Origin: QHXQ01 sp963788965
Lineage (GTDB): Bacteria > Acidobacteriota > Blastocatellia > Pyrinomonadales > Pyrinomonadaceae
Assembly (NCBI GenBank): GCA_963788965.1
Contig: CAWBIK010000005.1
Location: 1,240,001-1,304,000 of the forward strand
Reading direction: 5' to 3'
DNA: 64,000 nt
Below the pieces are notes generated by a model. The model was given only the letters and a program-made list of their open reading frames with translations. It ran no database searches and was not told the origin of the DNA. The position numbers and the translations under genes were made by a program. This document shows, piece after piece, positions 14,493-26,640 of this stretch. Position 1 is the stretch's first letter, and the number at the start of each line of letters is the position of its first letter.

Positions 14493-15629
14493 TTGCACAT
14501 CGCACTTGACGCGCACTCAGTCGGCACAGGGTTGGCCGGCAACGAGACGTACATCACGAATCTGATCGAGGCGCTGGCCCAGATCGACGAGCGCAACCGC
14601 TACACGTTGTACGTGACGCGGCGCGCGGCGGTCGAGCGGTTCGCGGGGCGCTGGCCGAACTTCCATGTGCGCCTGACGCTGCCGCACGCGCCCTTAGTGC
14701 GTATCCCGATCACGCTGGTGCGCGAGTTGCGCCGTCGCCCCGTGGACGTGCTGCACGTGCAATACACCGCGCCGCCATTTGCGCCTTGCCCCGTCGTTGC
14801 CACCATTCACGATCTCTCGTTCGAGCATCTGCCCGCCACCTTCAAACGCCGGAGCTGGTTACAACTAAGGCTCACCGTGCGCCGCACCGCGCGTGGGGCG
14901 GCGCAGGTCATCGTGCCTTCCGAGTTCACGCGCGGCGACATCATAAGCACTTACGGCGTCGCACCCGAACGCGTCAGCGTTATCCCGCTCGCGGCCGCCG
15001 AAGGGTTCGCGCCCGCCGCGCCTGCGGAGGTCGAACGCGTGCGCGTGCGCTACGGTTTGAGCGGGGCTTACATCTTGGCTGTCGGCTCGATCCAGCCGCG
15101 CAAAAACCTGACGCGGCTCGTGCGCGCATATGCGGCCTTGCACCGCGCGCGCCCGCACGCTAAGCTGCCGAAACTGGTGCTGGTTGGCAAACGCGCTTGG
15201 CTGTATGAGGAGACGTTGCGCGCCGTCGCGTCGTGCGGCTTGGCGGCGCAGGACGTTGTCTTGACAGGTTACGTGCCCGAAGCGGACTTGCCCGCGCTCT
15301 ATTCGGGCGCGCTCTGCTTCGCCTACCCGTCGTACTTTGAAGGCTTTGGCCTACCCCCGCTCGAAGCGATGCGTTGCGGTGTGCCCGTCATCGTGGCCGA
15401 CCGCACGAGTCTGCCCGAAGTCGTCGGCGATGCCGGTCTGCTCGTCGATCCGTTGGACGAGACGGCCCTCGCGGCCGCGCTGGCACGTCTGATCGACGAA
15501 CCGGACTTACGCGCCCGCCTGCGCACGAAAGGGATCGAGCGCGCTGCCCGCTGGCACTGGCACGACACCGCGCGCCGCACGCTTGAGGTTTATCAACGAG
15601 CCAAAGGAGAAACGGTAAACGCGCAATGA
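14493..15629 (+). CDS. GT4-family glycosyltransferase
   Basis: A 378-residue GT-B retaining glycosyltransferase (GT4, glycogen-synthase-like fold) that uses a nucleotide sugar to extend a glycan on the cytoplasmic side. The N-terminal acceptor domain has the glycine loop ALDAHSVGTGLAGNETYITN. The donor domain shows ILAVGSIQPRKNLTRLV near residue 193 and the EX7E region YPSYFEGFGLPPLEAMRCG near 275-293, then PEVVGDAGLLVDPLD. It starts at TTG 14493; there is no better start near the conserved MHIALDA. Its stop codon lies in a palindrome (15625-15684). Confidence 0.94.
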   Translation: MHIALDAHSVGTGLAGNETYITNLIEALAQIDERNRYTLYVTRRAAVERFAGRWPNFHVRLTLPHAPLVRIPITLVRELRRRPVDVLHVQYTAPPFAPCPVVATIHDLSFEHLPATFKRRSWLQLRLTVRRTARGAAQVIVPSEFTRGDIISTYGVAPERVSVIPLAAAEGFAPAAPAEVERVRVRYGLSGAYILAVGSIQPRKNLTRLVRAYAALHRARPHAKLPKLVLVGKRAWLYEETLRAVASCGLAAQDVVLTGYVPEADLPALYSGALCFAYPSYFEGFGLPPLEAMRCGVPVIVADRTSLPEVVGDAGLLVDPLDETALAAALARLIDEPDLRARLRTKGIERAARWHWHDTARRTLEVYQRAKGETVNAQ

Positions 15630-15684
15630 TGAAGGCTGAATAGCAAGCCTTTCGTCGGTCATTCATCGTTCATCGTTCATCATT
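15625..15684. repeat. Palindrome, AATGATGAA/TTCATCATT word family, overlapping a stop codon
   Basis: AATGATGAA (15625-15633) contains the GT4 stop TGA and pairs perfectly with TTCATCATT (15676-15684). Inside, AAGGCT pairs with AGCCTT (15632-15637 with 15646-15651), and the right part carries the tandem word TTCATCG three times. It ends 6 bases before the next start codon. Confidence 0.75.
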
Positions 15685-15690
15685 TCGATC

Positions 15691-16860
15691 ATGCGTATCG
15701 CAATCTTGGGGACACGGGGCATCCCTGCGAGTTATGGGGGCTTCGAGACGTTCGCGGAACAACTCTCGACGCGGCTCGCGGCGCGCGGCCATGAGGTGAC
15801 GGTCTATTGCCGCTCGCACTACGTCAGCCCGCGCCAACTCGAATATCGCGGCGTGCGGCTCAAGGTCCTGCCGACGCTCCGGCACAAATACTTCGACACT
15901 ATCGTCCACACGTTCCTGTCCGCCTTGCACGCGGCAGGCGCGCGCTACGACGCGGCGCTCATCTGCAACGCCGCCAACGCGCCCTTCATCCCCTTCTTGC
16001 GCATCGTCGGCACGCCCGTCGCCATCAACGTCGACGGCCTCGAACACAAACGCAAGAAATGGAACTGGCTGGCGCGGCGTTACTATCTGCTCGCCGAACG
16101 GCTCGCAACACAGTTGCCGAACGAGACGGTGACGGACGCGCGCGTGATACAGGACTATTACCGCGTGCATTACAACAAGCAGACCACGATGATCGCCTAT
16201 GGCGCAGAGGTCGAGCGCAGTCCTGATCGCGCGGCCGTCAAGCAGTGGGGCGTCGAGCCGAACCGCTACGTGCTCTACGTCTCGCGGCTTGAACCGGAGA
16301 ATAACGCGCATCTCGTCATCGAGGCGTTCAAGAAAGTTCGGACTTCGCACAAGCTAGTCATCGTCGGCGACGCCCCTTATGCCGAGGAGTACATCAACGA
16401 GTTGCGGGCCGCCGCACGCCGCGACTGGCGCATCATCTTCACCAGTTTCGTCTTCGGCGACGCCTATCGCGCGCTGCAACAGAACGCCTATTGCTACGTC
16501 CACGCCACCGAAGTTGGCGGCACGCACCCGGCGCTGCTGGAAGCGATGGGCTACGGCAACTGTGTGCTGACGCTGGCGACGCCCGAAAACTTGGAAGCCG
16601 TCGGCGAGGCCGGCATCCCTTACACGGACGCCGACGATCTCGCTACTCAACTACAACGAGTCTTACGTGACGGCTCGTTGGTCAACGCCTATCGGCAACG
16701 CGCGCAGCGCCGCGTGCGCGAGCATTACGATTGGGAGCATGTGGTGGATAGGTACGAGGCGATGCTGGCCGGGTTGGCCGGCGCGCACGTGCCGACGTTC
16801 GAGCAACTGCCCGTCGAGAACGAAGTCGCGCTCACCGAAGCCGCGGGTAAGAAGCACTGA
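15691..16860 (+). CDS. GT4-family glycosyltransferase with DUF1972 N-domain
   Basis: A 389-residue glycosyltransferase of the rhamnosyltransferase-like group. The N-terminus MRIAILGTRGIPASYGGFE is the DUF1972 signature. VDGLEHKRKKWN, RYVLYVSRLEPENNAHLVIEA (donor-site strand and helix) and VGGTHPALLEAMGYGN (EX7E region) follow in the usual order. It likely adds a deoxysugar to the repeat unit, but the sugar cannot be told from sequence. It lies 61 bases behind the other GT4, with a palindrome in the gap, and seems to be the last gene of the glycan locus. Confidence 0.94.
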   Translation: MRIAILGTRGIPASYGGFETFAEQLSTRLAARGHEVTVYCRSHYVSPRQLEYRGVRLKVLPTLRHKYFDTIVHTFLSALHAAGARYDAALICNAANAPFIPFLRIVGTPVAINVDGLEHKRKKWNWLARRYYLLAERLATQLPNETVTDARVIQDYYRVHYNKQTTMIAYGAEVERSPDRAAVKQWGVEPNRYVLYVSRLEPENNAHLVIEAFKKVRTSHKLVIVGDAPYAEEYINELRAAARRDWRIIFTSFVFGDAYRALQQNAYCYVHATEVGGTHPALLEAMGYGNCVLTLATPENLEAVGEAGIPYTDADDLATQLQRVLRDGSLVNAYRQRAQRRVREHYDWEHVVDRYEAMLAGLAGAHVPTFEQLPVENEVALTEAAGKKH

Positions 16861-17095
16861 CATGCTGAACCGATGAACTGTTCGTTATCGGGTATTCGTT
16901 ATTGTTTATTCGAGCTTGATCGTCGGCCGACTGATCAACGATTGATCAACCGAACACAAGTAGTCAAGCTTAAGAGCCTGCCTCGCCTGTTGTCGCCCCG
17001 GCGCAAGAAAACTGTGGCCTCGCCGTTCTGTCAAACAAACGTTCTACTAACCTGCCCGGTCACGCCGGACAGCCCAAAGGAGACATACTGAATCT

Positions 17096-17572
17096 ATGAA
17101 CGCTATGCGCAAGACCACCAGAGTGCTCATCGTCCTGAGCATCATCGCCACCTGCGCCCTGCTCTTGAGCGCGTGCGCCGCACCGGAAAACGCCAACAAC
17201 GCCGCGCCCGCCGCCACTAACACCAACACCACGACGACCACGACCACGACCACAACCGCGCCGACGAACACGGCCACGACGACGACAGCCCCGACCAACA
17301 CCGCGACGACCAACACGGCGGCGACCGCGCCGGCCGGCGACAAGATCGGCGTGGAGGAGTGTGACGACTATCTGGCGAAGTATGAGTCGTGCCTGACCGG
17401 CAAAGTGCCCGCGGCCGCGCGGGCGCAGTGGGAAGCTTCGTTGAAGACGACGCGTGAGGCGTGGCACAAAGCCGCTGCTACGCCGCAAGGCAAGGCCGGC
17501 TTCGCCCAAGCCTGCAAGGCCGCGAACGACGCCGCCAAGCAGTCGATGGCCTCGTTCGGTTGCACCTTCTAA
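17096..17572 (+). CDS. Thr-rich lipoprotein with small Cys-containing C-domain
   Basis: A 158-residue predicted lipoprotein of unknown role. The signal peptide ends at lipobox LLSAC (Cys27). Residues about 40-80 are almost only Thr, Ala, Asn and Pro, a flexible linker that probably spans the periplasm or carries glycans. The C-terminal 75 residues contain four Cys (EECDDYLAKYESCL, QACKAAN, ASFGCTF) and predict a helical bundle, perhaps disulphide-linked. Similar T-rich lipoproteins occur in Blastocatellia (from memory). Start could also be the second ATG at 17105. A good terminator follows the stop codon. Confidence 0.85.
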   Translation: MNAMRKTTRVLIVLSIIATCALLLSACAAPENANNAAPAATNTNTTTTTTTTTTAPTNTATTTTAPTNTATTNTAATAPAGDKIGVEECDDYLAKYESCLTGKVPAAARAQWEASLKTTREAWHKAAATPQGKAGFAQACKAANDAAKQSMASFGCTF

Positions 17573-17605
17573 CGTAAGCCTGATCGATGCTTGCGCCGAC
17601 AACAA

Positions 17606-17648
17606 GCCGGGCGCGGATTTCGTTATGAAATCCGCGCCCGGCTTTTAT
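17606..17648 (+). terminator. Rho-independent terminator
   Basis: GCCGGGCGCGGATTTC (17606-17621) pairs perfectly with GAAATCCGCGCCCGGC (17627-17642) around GTTAT, followed by TTTTAT. It ends the lipoprotein transcript between two convergent genes. Confidence 0.92.
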
Positions 17649-17678
17649 CGTTCGCAGGCTGAAGACTGTGCGGTCGTG

Positions 17679-18520
17679 CTACTTGATCGCCTTAGCGTTG
17701 GCCGGGCGCGCGAACAGCGCATCGGGCACGGGCCGGTTGAACTCGATAGCGTCGTAACTGATGCGGCTCGTCTGATCGCCCGCGCGATAGTGATCGACGA
17801 TGAAGGGCACGGTGATGCCGTTGACGGTCAGGAAGCGCGCATAGCGATCTTCTTCCTGCACCTCTACGCCGTCGGCGGCCTTGCGTTTATAGAGCGCCTT
17901 CGCGGGCAGGTTGTCCTTCGCCCCGATCTCGAAATCGACGACGAAGCCGTCCGCATAAGTAACACGCACAGTCTCGTTACGCCGGCCAGGCCGGCTTCGC
18001 GTCGCCCGACGTAAGTTAAGGTCGCGCCGTCCTTGCGCCACCAGCCGCGCAACAGATTGTCGAGACTCGTGCGCAGCGACATCTGGAAACTCTCGATATC
18101 GGCGGGCGGTTGATCCTTGAGCGAGCGCGCGGCCGCGTCGAACAGCCAGCCAGTCTTGCCCGTGTTCGTTTGGATGACGCGATTGCCGCCGCCGCGAAAT
18201 TCCGTTCGCTCGTGGTCGGGATAGACCATGTAATCGACGAACGAACTAGGCGGCTCGGCCAGCCCTTTGGCGAGCCGCGTGAAGATGCCGCGCCCGACGG
18301 TCGAGCGCACGCCGAGATAAGCGTCGCCGCCAAGCGCCGCGACTGCGCGGGCGACGACCTGTTCCGCCTTCTCGTCGTTGGCGGCGCGCGCGGTCGCGTC
18401 AGTGCCGGTGGTCAACTTGGTCTGCTGCGCGGCGAGCGCACCCGGCAGGCAGAAGGCCAGCGCGAGGGCGTAGGCCAAGTGCCGCAGCCTACGTAGCGTT
18501 GAGGAGGAATTGTTAATCAT
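17679..18520 (-). CDS. Secreted outer-membrane-lipoprotein-sorting-like protein (frameshifted)
   Basis: About 280 residues in two frames joined by a one-base indel near 17982. The first part has a signal peptide (RRLRHLAYALALAFCLPGAL, then AAQQ) and a LolA/LppX-like half-barrel: VVARAVAALGGDAYLGVRST, FVDYMVYPDHERTEFRGGG and NRVIQTNTGKTGWLFDAAA. The second part continues RNETVRVTYADGFVVDFEIG and DRYARFLTVNGITVPFIVDH. Such proteins resemble lipid carriers of the periplasm; the exact function is unknown. The break falls in a GC-rich run, so an assembly error is more likely than decay. Start ATG 18520; ATG 18547 is possible. Confidence 0.82.
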
Positions 18521-18657
18521 GTCCGTTTGATGCTGTCGGCGCGTCATCGGATGACAACGAGCCGGGGCAGTTAAAAAAGAGGGCCTCAACGACGCATTCG
18601 TCGCTGAAACCCTCTGGTACTTCAGGCGCGCGTTGTTAACAACGCGCGCCCGGATAG

Positions 18658-20955
<2,298 letters not shown>

Positions 20956-21404
20956 GTTGCGTTACCTTCTTGTCTAACAGCCGCGAGCGCGAGTGGGCTT
21001 GCGGTCATTCGTTGTTGAGCCTCGCCGAAACATCTTACGAGTAACGCCTGCGTCCCGGTTCGCCTGTCACGCCTAAAACTGTCGTTAACCCGCCCCTTGT
21101 TCGGCGACTGTTAGATGCGCCCCGTCGTGTTTCGGGACGCCAACCATAGTACTCCATCTGATGGCAAAAATCTTGCCATTCTTTTCGCCCACGAACGAAC
21201 CAACACGAACCGCGTCGCCCGTGAGCCATTTGCAACTGAAAGCGCGCACGCGCCAACTTTCCGCAACAAACGAACGCTGCCACGCACGCTTTCGCGCGCC
21301 GGGACTGACCGAAAGCGATGCACGAATAAAAAAGCGATCAGCGGTCAGCGACCAGCTATTAGTTATTGCTGATCGCTGACCGCTGACGGCGGGTCGCTAA
21401 TCGC
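20956..21404. other. 450-base intergenic region upstream of the Clp unfoldase
   Basis: No gene seen. It holds a palindromic repeat (21338-21386, listed separately) and at 21162-21178 a palindrome TGGCAA-N5-TTGCCA. On the minus strand, which leads to the clp gene, this reads TGGCAAGATTTTTGCCA. GG and GC lie at the spacing of a sigma54 promoter (TGGCACGN4TTGCW), with mismatches at two positions. The distance to the clp start (about 205 bases) is long, so this is only suggestive. Confidence 0.35.
21338..21386. repeat. 14-bp perfect palindrome, TCAGCGGTCAGCGA word family
   Basis: TCAGCGGTCAGCGA (21338-21351) pairs perfectly with 21373-21386, with AGC/GCT continuing inward. It lies 19 bases beyond the groEL stop codon and may serve as its transcription end, although no T-run follows on the minus strand. 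Confidence 0.85.
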
Positions 21405-23048
21405 TTAGAAATCGTAATCGTCGCCGCCGCCACCCGGCATCGGCGGCCCGCCCGCACGCTTCGGTTCGGGCGCTTCGCAGACGGCCGCGCCCGTCGTCAA
21501 CAGCAACCCTGCGACCGAGGCCGCATTTTGCAACGCCGTGCGGACAACCTTTGTCGGATCGATGATGCCCGCGGCCACGAGGTCTTCATACGCGCCGGTC
21601 GCGGCATTGAAACCCTTCGCGCCCTTCGACTCTTCGAGCTTGGCGATGACAATTGCGCCGTCCACGCCCGCGTTCTCCGCGATGCGCCGCACAGGTTCTT
21701 CGAGCGCGCGCCGCAGAATACGTATGCCGGTGCTGATGTCCTCGTCGTTGCCTGCAACTTCGAGTTTGTCGAGCGCCTTCGCCGCGCGCAAGAGCGCCAC
21801 GCCGCCGCCCGGCACGATGCCTTCCTGCGCCGCCGCGCGCGTCGCGTTCACGGCATCGTCCACGCGCATCTTCTTCTCTTTCATCTCCGTCTCGGTCGCC
21901 GCGCCGACGCGAATCACCGCGACGCCGCCCGCGAGTTTCGCCAAACGCTCCTGCAATTTCTCGCGGTCGTAGTCCGACGTGCTGTCTTCGATCTGCCGGC
22001 GGATCGTCGCCACGCGCCCTTGTATCTCCGCGCGCTGACCCGCGCCCTCGATGATCGTCGTGTTGTCTTTGTCCACGATGACGCGCTTCGCAGAGCCGAG
22101 GTCCTGCACCGTCACGCTCTCCAACTTGATGCCGAGGTCTTCCGTGATGAGTTGCCCGCCCGTGAGCGTCGCCAAATCTTCGAGTATGGCCTTGCGCCGG
22201 TCGCCGAAGGCTGGCGCTTTAACGGCGCAGACTTTGATCGTGCCGCGCAGTCTATTAACGACAAGCGTGGCCAACGCGTCACCGTCAACCTCTTCGGCGA
22301 CGATCAAAAGCGACCGCCCCTGTTGCGCGACTTGTTCCAAGAGCGGCAACAGATCGCGCATCGCGGAGATTTTCTTTTCGTGCAAGAGAATGAACGGCTC
22401 GTCCAGCACGGCCTCCATGCGCTCCGGGTTCGTGACAAAGTAGGGCGACAAATAACCACGGTCGAACTGCATGCCCTCGACGATGTCCAACTCCGTATCG
22501 AGCGTGCGCGACTCTTCAACCGTCACCACGCCGTCCTTGCCGACGCGCTCCATCGCTTCGGAGATCAACTCGCCGATCTCGCGGTCGTTGTTGGCCGATA
22601 CAGACGCCACGTTCGTCAACTCATCCCGGCTCTTGACGTTCTTCGACATCTTCTCAAGTTCGGCCACCACCCGCTCGGTCGCCAGTTGAATACCGCGCTG
22701 CAACGACGTAGGGTTCGCGCCCGCCGTCACGTTCTTCACGCCCTCGCGGAAGATCGCTTGCGCCAGCACGGTCGCCGTCGTCGTGCCGTCGCCTGCCGTG
22801 TCGTTCGTGCGCGTGGCCACCTCTTTGACCATCTGCGCGCCCATGTTCTCGTACTTGTCTTTTAACTCGATCTCTTTCGCCACCGTCACGCCATCTTTCG
22901 TGATCACGGGCGAGCCGAATTTTTTACCGAGCACGACGTTTCGGCCCCGCGGCCCCAGCGTCACGCGCACCGCGTTCGCCAGCGTGTTCACACCCTGCAA
23001 CATCGCCCGCCGCGCTTCTACGTCAAACTTCAACTGTTTCGCTGCCAC
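21405..23048 (-). CDS. groEL: Chaperonin GroEL
   Basis: A 547-residue Hsp60 subunit that forms the ATP-driven double-ring folding chamber. Conserved blocks: LGPRGRNVVLGKKFGSP, ITKDGVTVAKEIELKDKYEN, NDTAGDGTTTATVLAQAI (ATP site, catalytic Asp), MQFDRGYLSPYFVTNPERM and GIVPGGGVALLRAAKAL. The tail is short, GGPPMPGGGGDDYDF, acidic and aromatic instead of the usual GGM repeat. It starts at GTG 23048 with AAGGAG upstream. No groES lies on either side, so the co-chaperonin must be encoded elsewhere. It follows grpE by 81 bases on the same strand. Confidence 0.98.
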   Translation of the reverse strand: MAAKQLKFDVEARRAMLQGVNTLANAVRVTLGPRGRNVVLGKKFGSPVITKDGVTVAKEIELKDKYENMGAQMVKEVATRTNDTAGDGTTTATVLAQAIFREGVKNVTAGANPTSLQRGIQLATERVVAELEKMSKNVKSRDELTNVASVSANNDREIGELISEAMERVGKDGVVTVEESRTLDTELDIVEGMQFDRGYLSPYFVTNPERMEAVLDEPFILLHEKKISAMRDLLPLLEQVAQQGRSLLIVAEEVDGDALATLVVNRLRGTIKVCAVKAPAFGDRRKAILEDLATLTGGQLITEDLGIKLESVTVQDLGSAKRVIVDKDNTTIIEGAGQRAEIQGRVATIRRQIEDSTSDYDREKLQERLAKLAGGVAVIRVGAATETEMKEKKMRVDDAVNATRAAAQEGIVPGGGVALLRAAKALDKLEVAGNDEDISTGIRILRRALEEPVRRIAENAGVDGAIVIAKLEESKGAKGFNAATGAYEDLVAAGIIDPTKVVRTALQNAASVAGLLLTTGAAVCEAPEPKRAGGPPMPGGGGDDYDF

Positions 23049-23129
23049 TTGGATTCTCCTTAAAAGTAGTCGGTAGCCGGTAGTAGTCAGTCGAAAAAAT
23101 TTGCAACTGGCTAGTTACTTGGATTCTGT

Positions 23130-23804
23130 TTATTCGTCGCCGGTCTGCGCCGCACTACGCGCCGCACGGCCGACTTGCACGCGCGCGGGGCGCAAGAGTT
23201 GCCCGCCCATCTGATAGCCGCGACTGTATTCGGCCGTGACCGTGTGGTCGCGTTCGGGTTCGACCTCGATGGTGTCCACCGCTTCATGCAGTTGTGGATC
23301 AAACTGTTCGCCGACCGCCGTGATCGGCTCTGCGCCGCTGCTTGTGAGCGCCTGCTCGAAGCCGCTGATCGTGCCGCGCAGACCGTTGAGCAAAGCCTCC
23401 ATCGTGCCGCCCTGCTCGGCGGCTTCGACCGCGCGTTGCAGGTTGTCGAGCGTCGGCAGCAGCGACGAGATGAAGTTCGCCTTCTCACGTCCGGCGCGCT
23501 CGTCGGCGGCGCGGTTAAGGCGCTGGCGCGTCTCGTCCGTCTCGCGCTGCAACTGCGCGCGCACTTGCTCGAAGCGCGCTTGCACGTCCTGCGCCTTCTG
23601 TTCGGCTGCACGCGTGCGCATCTCCAACTCTTCCACGTAAGTCGGCTTTAAATTCGGCGCTTCCGCCGCCCCTGCCTGCACTTTGACACCCTCCCCCGAT
23701 TCATCCAGACTCACGCGCCGTCTATCAACGACGCGCACGCCCTCGCCCGACACATCATCCTCGCGCCGCTCACGCGCGGCCTCGGCCGCATTTTTATCAG
23801 CCAT
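23130..23804 (-). CDS. grpE: GrpE nucleotide exchange factor
   Basis: A 224-residue co-chaperone that releases ADP from DnaK. The long acidic, low-complexity N-terminus (residues 1-60) precedes the coiled coil (VEELEMRTRAAEQKAQDVQA onward). The C-terminal beta domain shows FISSLLPTLDNLQRAVEA, GEQFDPQLHEAV and TAEYSRGYQMGGQLLRPARV, the best conserved part of the family. ATG 23804 gives MADKNAAEA; an upstream ATG at 23840 would add 12 unlikely residues. Unusually, neither dnaK nor dnaJ is adjacent; its neighbours are clpB and groEL. Confidence 0.95.
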   Translation of the reverse strand: MADKNAAEAARERREDDVSGEGVRVVDRRRVSLDESGEGVKVQAGAAEAPNLKPTYVEELEMRTRAAEQKAQDVQARFEQVRAQLQRETDETRQRLNRAADERAGREKANFISSLLPTLDNLQRAVEAAEQGGTMEALLNGLRGTISGFEQALTSSGAEPITAVGEQFDPQLHEAVDTIEVEPERDHTVTAEYSRGYQMGGQLLRPARVQVGRAARSAAQTGDE

Positions 23805-23968
23805 ACTCTGATCCTGCTTCCCTCGCCGAAAAGATATCATGATGAAAAACCATCAATCGTGAATCGTGAATAGAAGAAACTGAAATTTTATCTATGCACG
23901 ATGCACGCTTCACTAAGTTACGCAACGTTGATTTTTAATCCGCAGTCCGCATTCCAAAATCCGCAATC
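23805..23968. other. Gap between clpB and grpE with two decayed repeat arms
   Basis: CCGCAGTCCGCATTCC and ATCCGCAATC near 23940-23966 are one arm of the GGAATGCGG family. CATCAATCGTGAATCGTGAA near 23851 is one arm of the ATGATGAA-type family. Neither has an intact partner here. This looks like two different repeats in different states of decay in the same gap. Confidence 0.4.
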
Positions 23969-26567
23969 TTATTGTGCTGCGGCCGCGGCCGCTTCAGTAT
24001 TGAACACCATCTGGTCGCCGTCGGCCGAGACGTTCACGGTCTGGCCGGGCAGAATCTCGCCGCGCAATAGTTTGACCGCGAGCGGGTTCTGGATGAGCGT
24101 TTGAATCGCACGCTTCAACGGGCGCGCGCCGTAGAGCGGATCATAGCCTTCGCGTGCGAGCAGCGCCAGCGCCGTGTCGGCCAACTCAAGCGTGATGTTG
24201 CGCTCCGCGAGCATGTGGCGCAGCCGCGCAAGTTGCACGTCGATGATCTGTCCGATCTGCTCGCGCGACAACTGATTGAAGATCACTATGTCGTCAATGC
24301 GATTCAGAAACTCCGGCTTGAAGTGTTCGCGCAACACTTGCAACACGGCCTCGCGCACCTGCTTCTCGTCGTCCGAGACGGCCTGTATCTCGCGCGAGCC
24401 GAGATTCGAGGTCATGATCAGCACCGTGTTCTTGAAATCGACGGTGCGCCCCTTCGAGTCGGTCAAACGCCCGTCGTCAAGAATTTGCAGCAGCACGTTG
24501 AACACGTCCGGGTGCGCCTTCTCGATCTCGTCGAAGAGAACGACGCTATAGGGGCGTCGTCTGACGGCTTCGGTCAACTGCCCGCCTTCCTCGTAGCCAA
24601 CATAACCGGGCGGTGCGCCAATCATGCGCGCGACCGCGTGCTTCTCCATGTACTCGGACATGTCGAGCCGCACCATCGCGCGCTCGTCGTCGAACAGAAA
24701 CTCTGCGAGCGCACGCGCCGTCTCAGTCTTACCAACACCCGTCGGACCTAAGAAGATGAACGAGCCGACGGGCCGGTTCGGGTCTTGCAACCCGGCCCGC
24801 GCACGGCGCACTGCGTTGGCCACGGCGGTCAACGCCTCTGCCTGCCCGATGACACGCTCGCTCAGCCGTTCTTCCATCGTGACGAGCTTCTGCATCTCGC
24901 CTTCGAGCATCTTCGACACGGGGATGCCCGTCCACTTGGCGACGACCTGCGCCACGTCCTCTTCGTCCACTTCTTCTTTCAAGAAGACGCCCTCTGCTTG
25001 CACCGCCGCGAGCTTCTGCTGGTCTTCGTCCAAAGCTTTCTGCAACTCGACCAACTTGCCGTAGCGCAACTCCGCGACCTTGCCGAAGTCGCCCGCGCGT
25101 TCATACTGCTCGGCCTGAATCTTGACCTGTTCGATCTCTTCCTTGGCCTTGCGGATGCGCTCGATGATGTCTTTCTCCGAGCGCCACTTGGCCTTCATGC
25201 CGGACGCGCGCTCGCGCAGGTCTGCGATCTTGATCTCAATCTCTTTCAGACGCCCCTTGCTGCGCTCGTCCGTCTCGCGCTGCAACGCCTGCTTCTCGAT
25301 CTCAAGCTGCGTGATCTCGCGTTCGAGTTGATCGATCTCCACCGGCAGCGAGTCGATCTCGATCCGCAAACGCGACGCGGCTTCGTCGATCAAGTCAATC
25401 GCCTTATCGGGCAGAAAACGATCCGTGATGTAACGGTTCGACAACGTGGCGGCCGCGACAATGGCCGAGTCTTTAATGCGAACGCCGTGATGGACTTCGT
25501 AACGTTCCTTCAGACCGCGCAGAATAGCAATCGTGTCTTCCACCGTCGGCTCGCCGACGTACACTTGCTGGAAGCGACGTTCGAGCGCCGCGTCCTTCTC
25601 GATGTGCTTTTTATACTCGTTCAGCGTCGTCGCGCCGACGCAGCGCAACTCGCCGCGCGACAGCGCCGGCTTCAGCATGTTCGACGCATCAATCGCGCCC
25701 TCGGCCGCGCCCGCGCCGACGAGCGTGTGCAACTCGTCGATGAACAGGATGATCTGACCACGCGCGTTCTCAATCTCTTTCAAGACCGACTTCAAACGAT
25801 CTTCAAACTCGCCCCGATACTTCGCGCCCGCCAACATCGAGCCGAGGTCGAGCGACACGAGGCGCTTGTTCTTGAGCGTCTCCGGCACGTCGCCTGAAAC
25901 AATGCGTTGCGCCAAGCCTTCGACAATCGCGGTCTTGCCCACGCCCGGTTCGCCGATCAAGACCGGGATTATTCTTCGTGCGGCGCGACAGTACTTGAAT
26001 CGTGCGGCGGATTTCGTCGTCGCGCCCGATGACGGGATCGAGCTTGCCTTGCCGCGCAAGGTCGGTCAAATCTTTCGCGTACTTAGATAGTGCTTGATAG
26101 TTCTGCTCGGCGTTCTGATCCGTGATGCGCGAGCCGCCGCGCATCTCTGCGACGACCTTCGTTAGATCGTCGCGGTTGACGCCGTGCTGGCGCAGGATGC
26201 GCCCGGCCGCGCCGTCCTTCTCGTCCACGATGGCCAACAGCAGATGCTCGGTCGAGATGTACTCGTCCTGCATGCCTTCGGCCTGCTTCTGCGCGGCGGT
26301 GAAGAGTTGGGTCGTGCGCGGGCTGAAGTACTGCTGCCCGCCCTGCACTTTCGGCAAGCGACCGACGGCCGCCTGTAAGTCGTTCAAGACGACTTGCAGG
26401 TTCACGCCGAGCTTGCCCAAGAGCGGGCGCACGATGCCTTCGGGCTGCTCCAAGAGCGCCACGAGCAAGTGCTCCGGCTCAACCTGCTGATTCTGGTTGC
26501 GCTCGGACAGTTCGATGGCGGACTGAATCGCCTCTTGCCCGCGCAATGTGAAACGTTCTAGACGCAT
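23969..26567 (-). CDS. clpB: ClpB disaggregase (frameshifted)
   Basis: About 866 residues of the Hsp104/ClpB disaggregase, which works with DnaK to pull proteins out of aggregates. The N-domain starts MRLERFTLRGQEAIQSAIEL. D1 Walker A (GEPGVGKTAIVEGLAQR) is near residue 204, the coiled-coil M domain (about 400-520, rich in EIEKQALQRETDERSKGRL-type heptads) separates it from D2 with GPTGVGKTETARAL near 606 and IGAPPGYVGYEEGGQL. Reading breaks at a GGG run (25965-25967), where removing one base joins RRTKNNP to VLIGEPGVGK. That is most likely an assembly error, since all other motifs are intact. It sits behind hsp20, probably in one operon. Confidence 0.95.
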
Positions 26568-26581
26568 AACTCAAAAAAAGA

Positions 26582-26635
26582 TGCTGGATGTCAGATGCTA
26601 GTTCTGACTGACATCCAGCACAAGCAACTAGCATC
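26582..26635. repeat. Interleaved double palindrome between hsp20 and clpB
   Basis: TGCTGGATGTCAG (26582-26594) pairs perfectly with 26608-26620, and GATGCTAGTT (26594-26603) pairs perfectly with AACTAGCATC (26626-26635). The order is A-B-A'-B', so in RNA the two stems would form an H-type pseudoknot or compete. It fills the whole gap between the hsp20 stop and the clpB start and contains the clpB ribosome-binding region. Confidence 0.85.
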
Positions 26636-26640
26636 TGCGG

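Noticed and set aside
21528..22865. A 445-codon open frame on the plus strand opposite groEL
   Set aside because: Its codons are the mirror of the GroEL gene, the translation is His/Arg-rich without any fold, and GroEL is certain on the other strand. The same holds for long open frames opposite clpB, the NRAMP-like gene, the receptor gene and the Clp unfoldase; they come from high GC.
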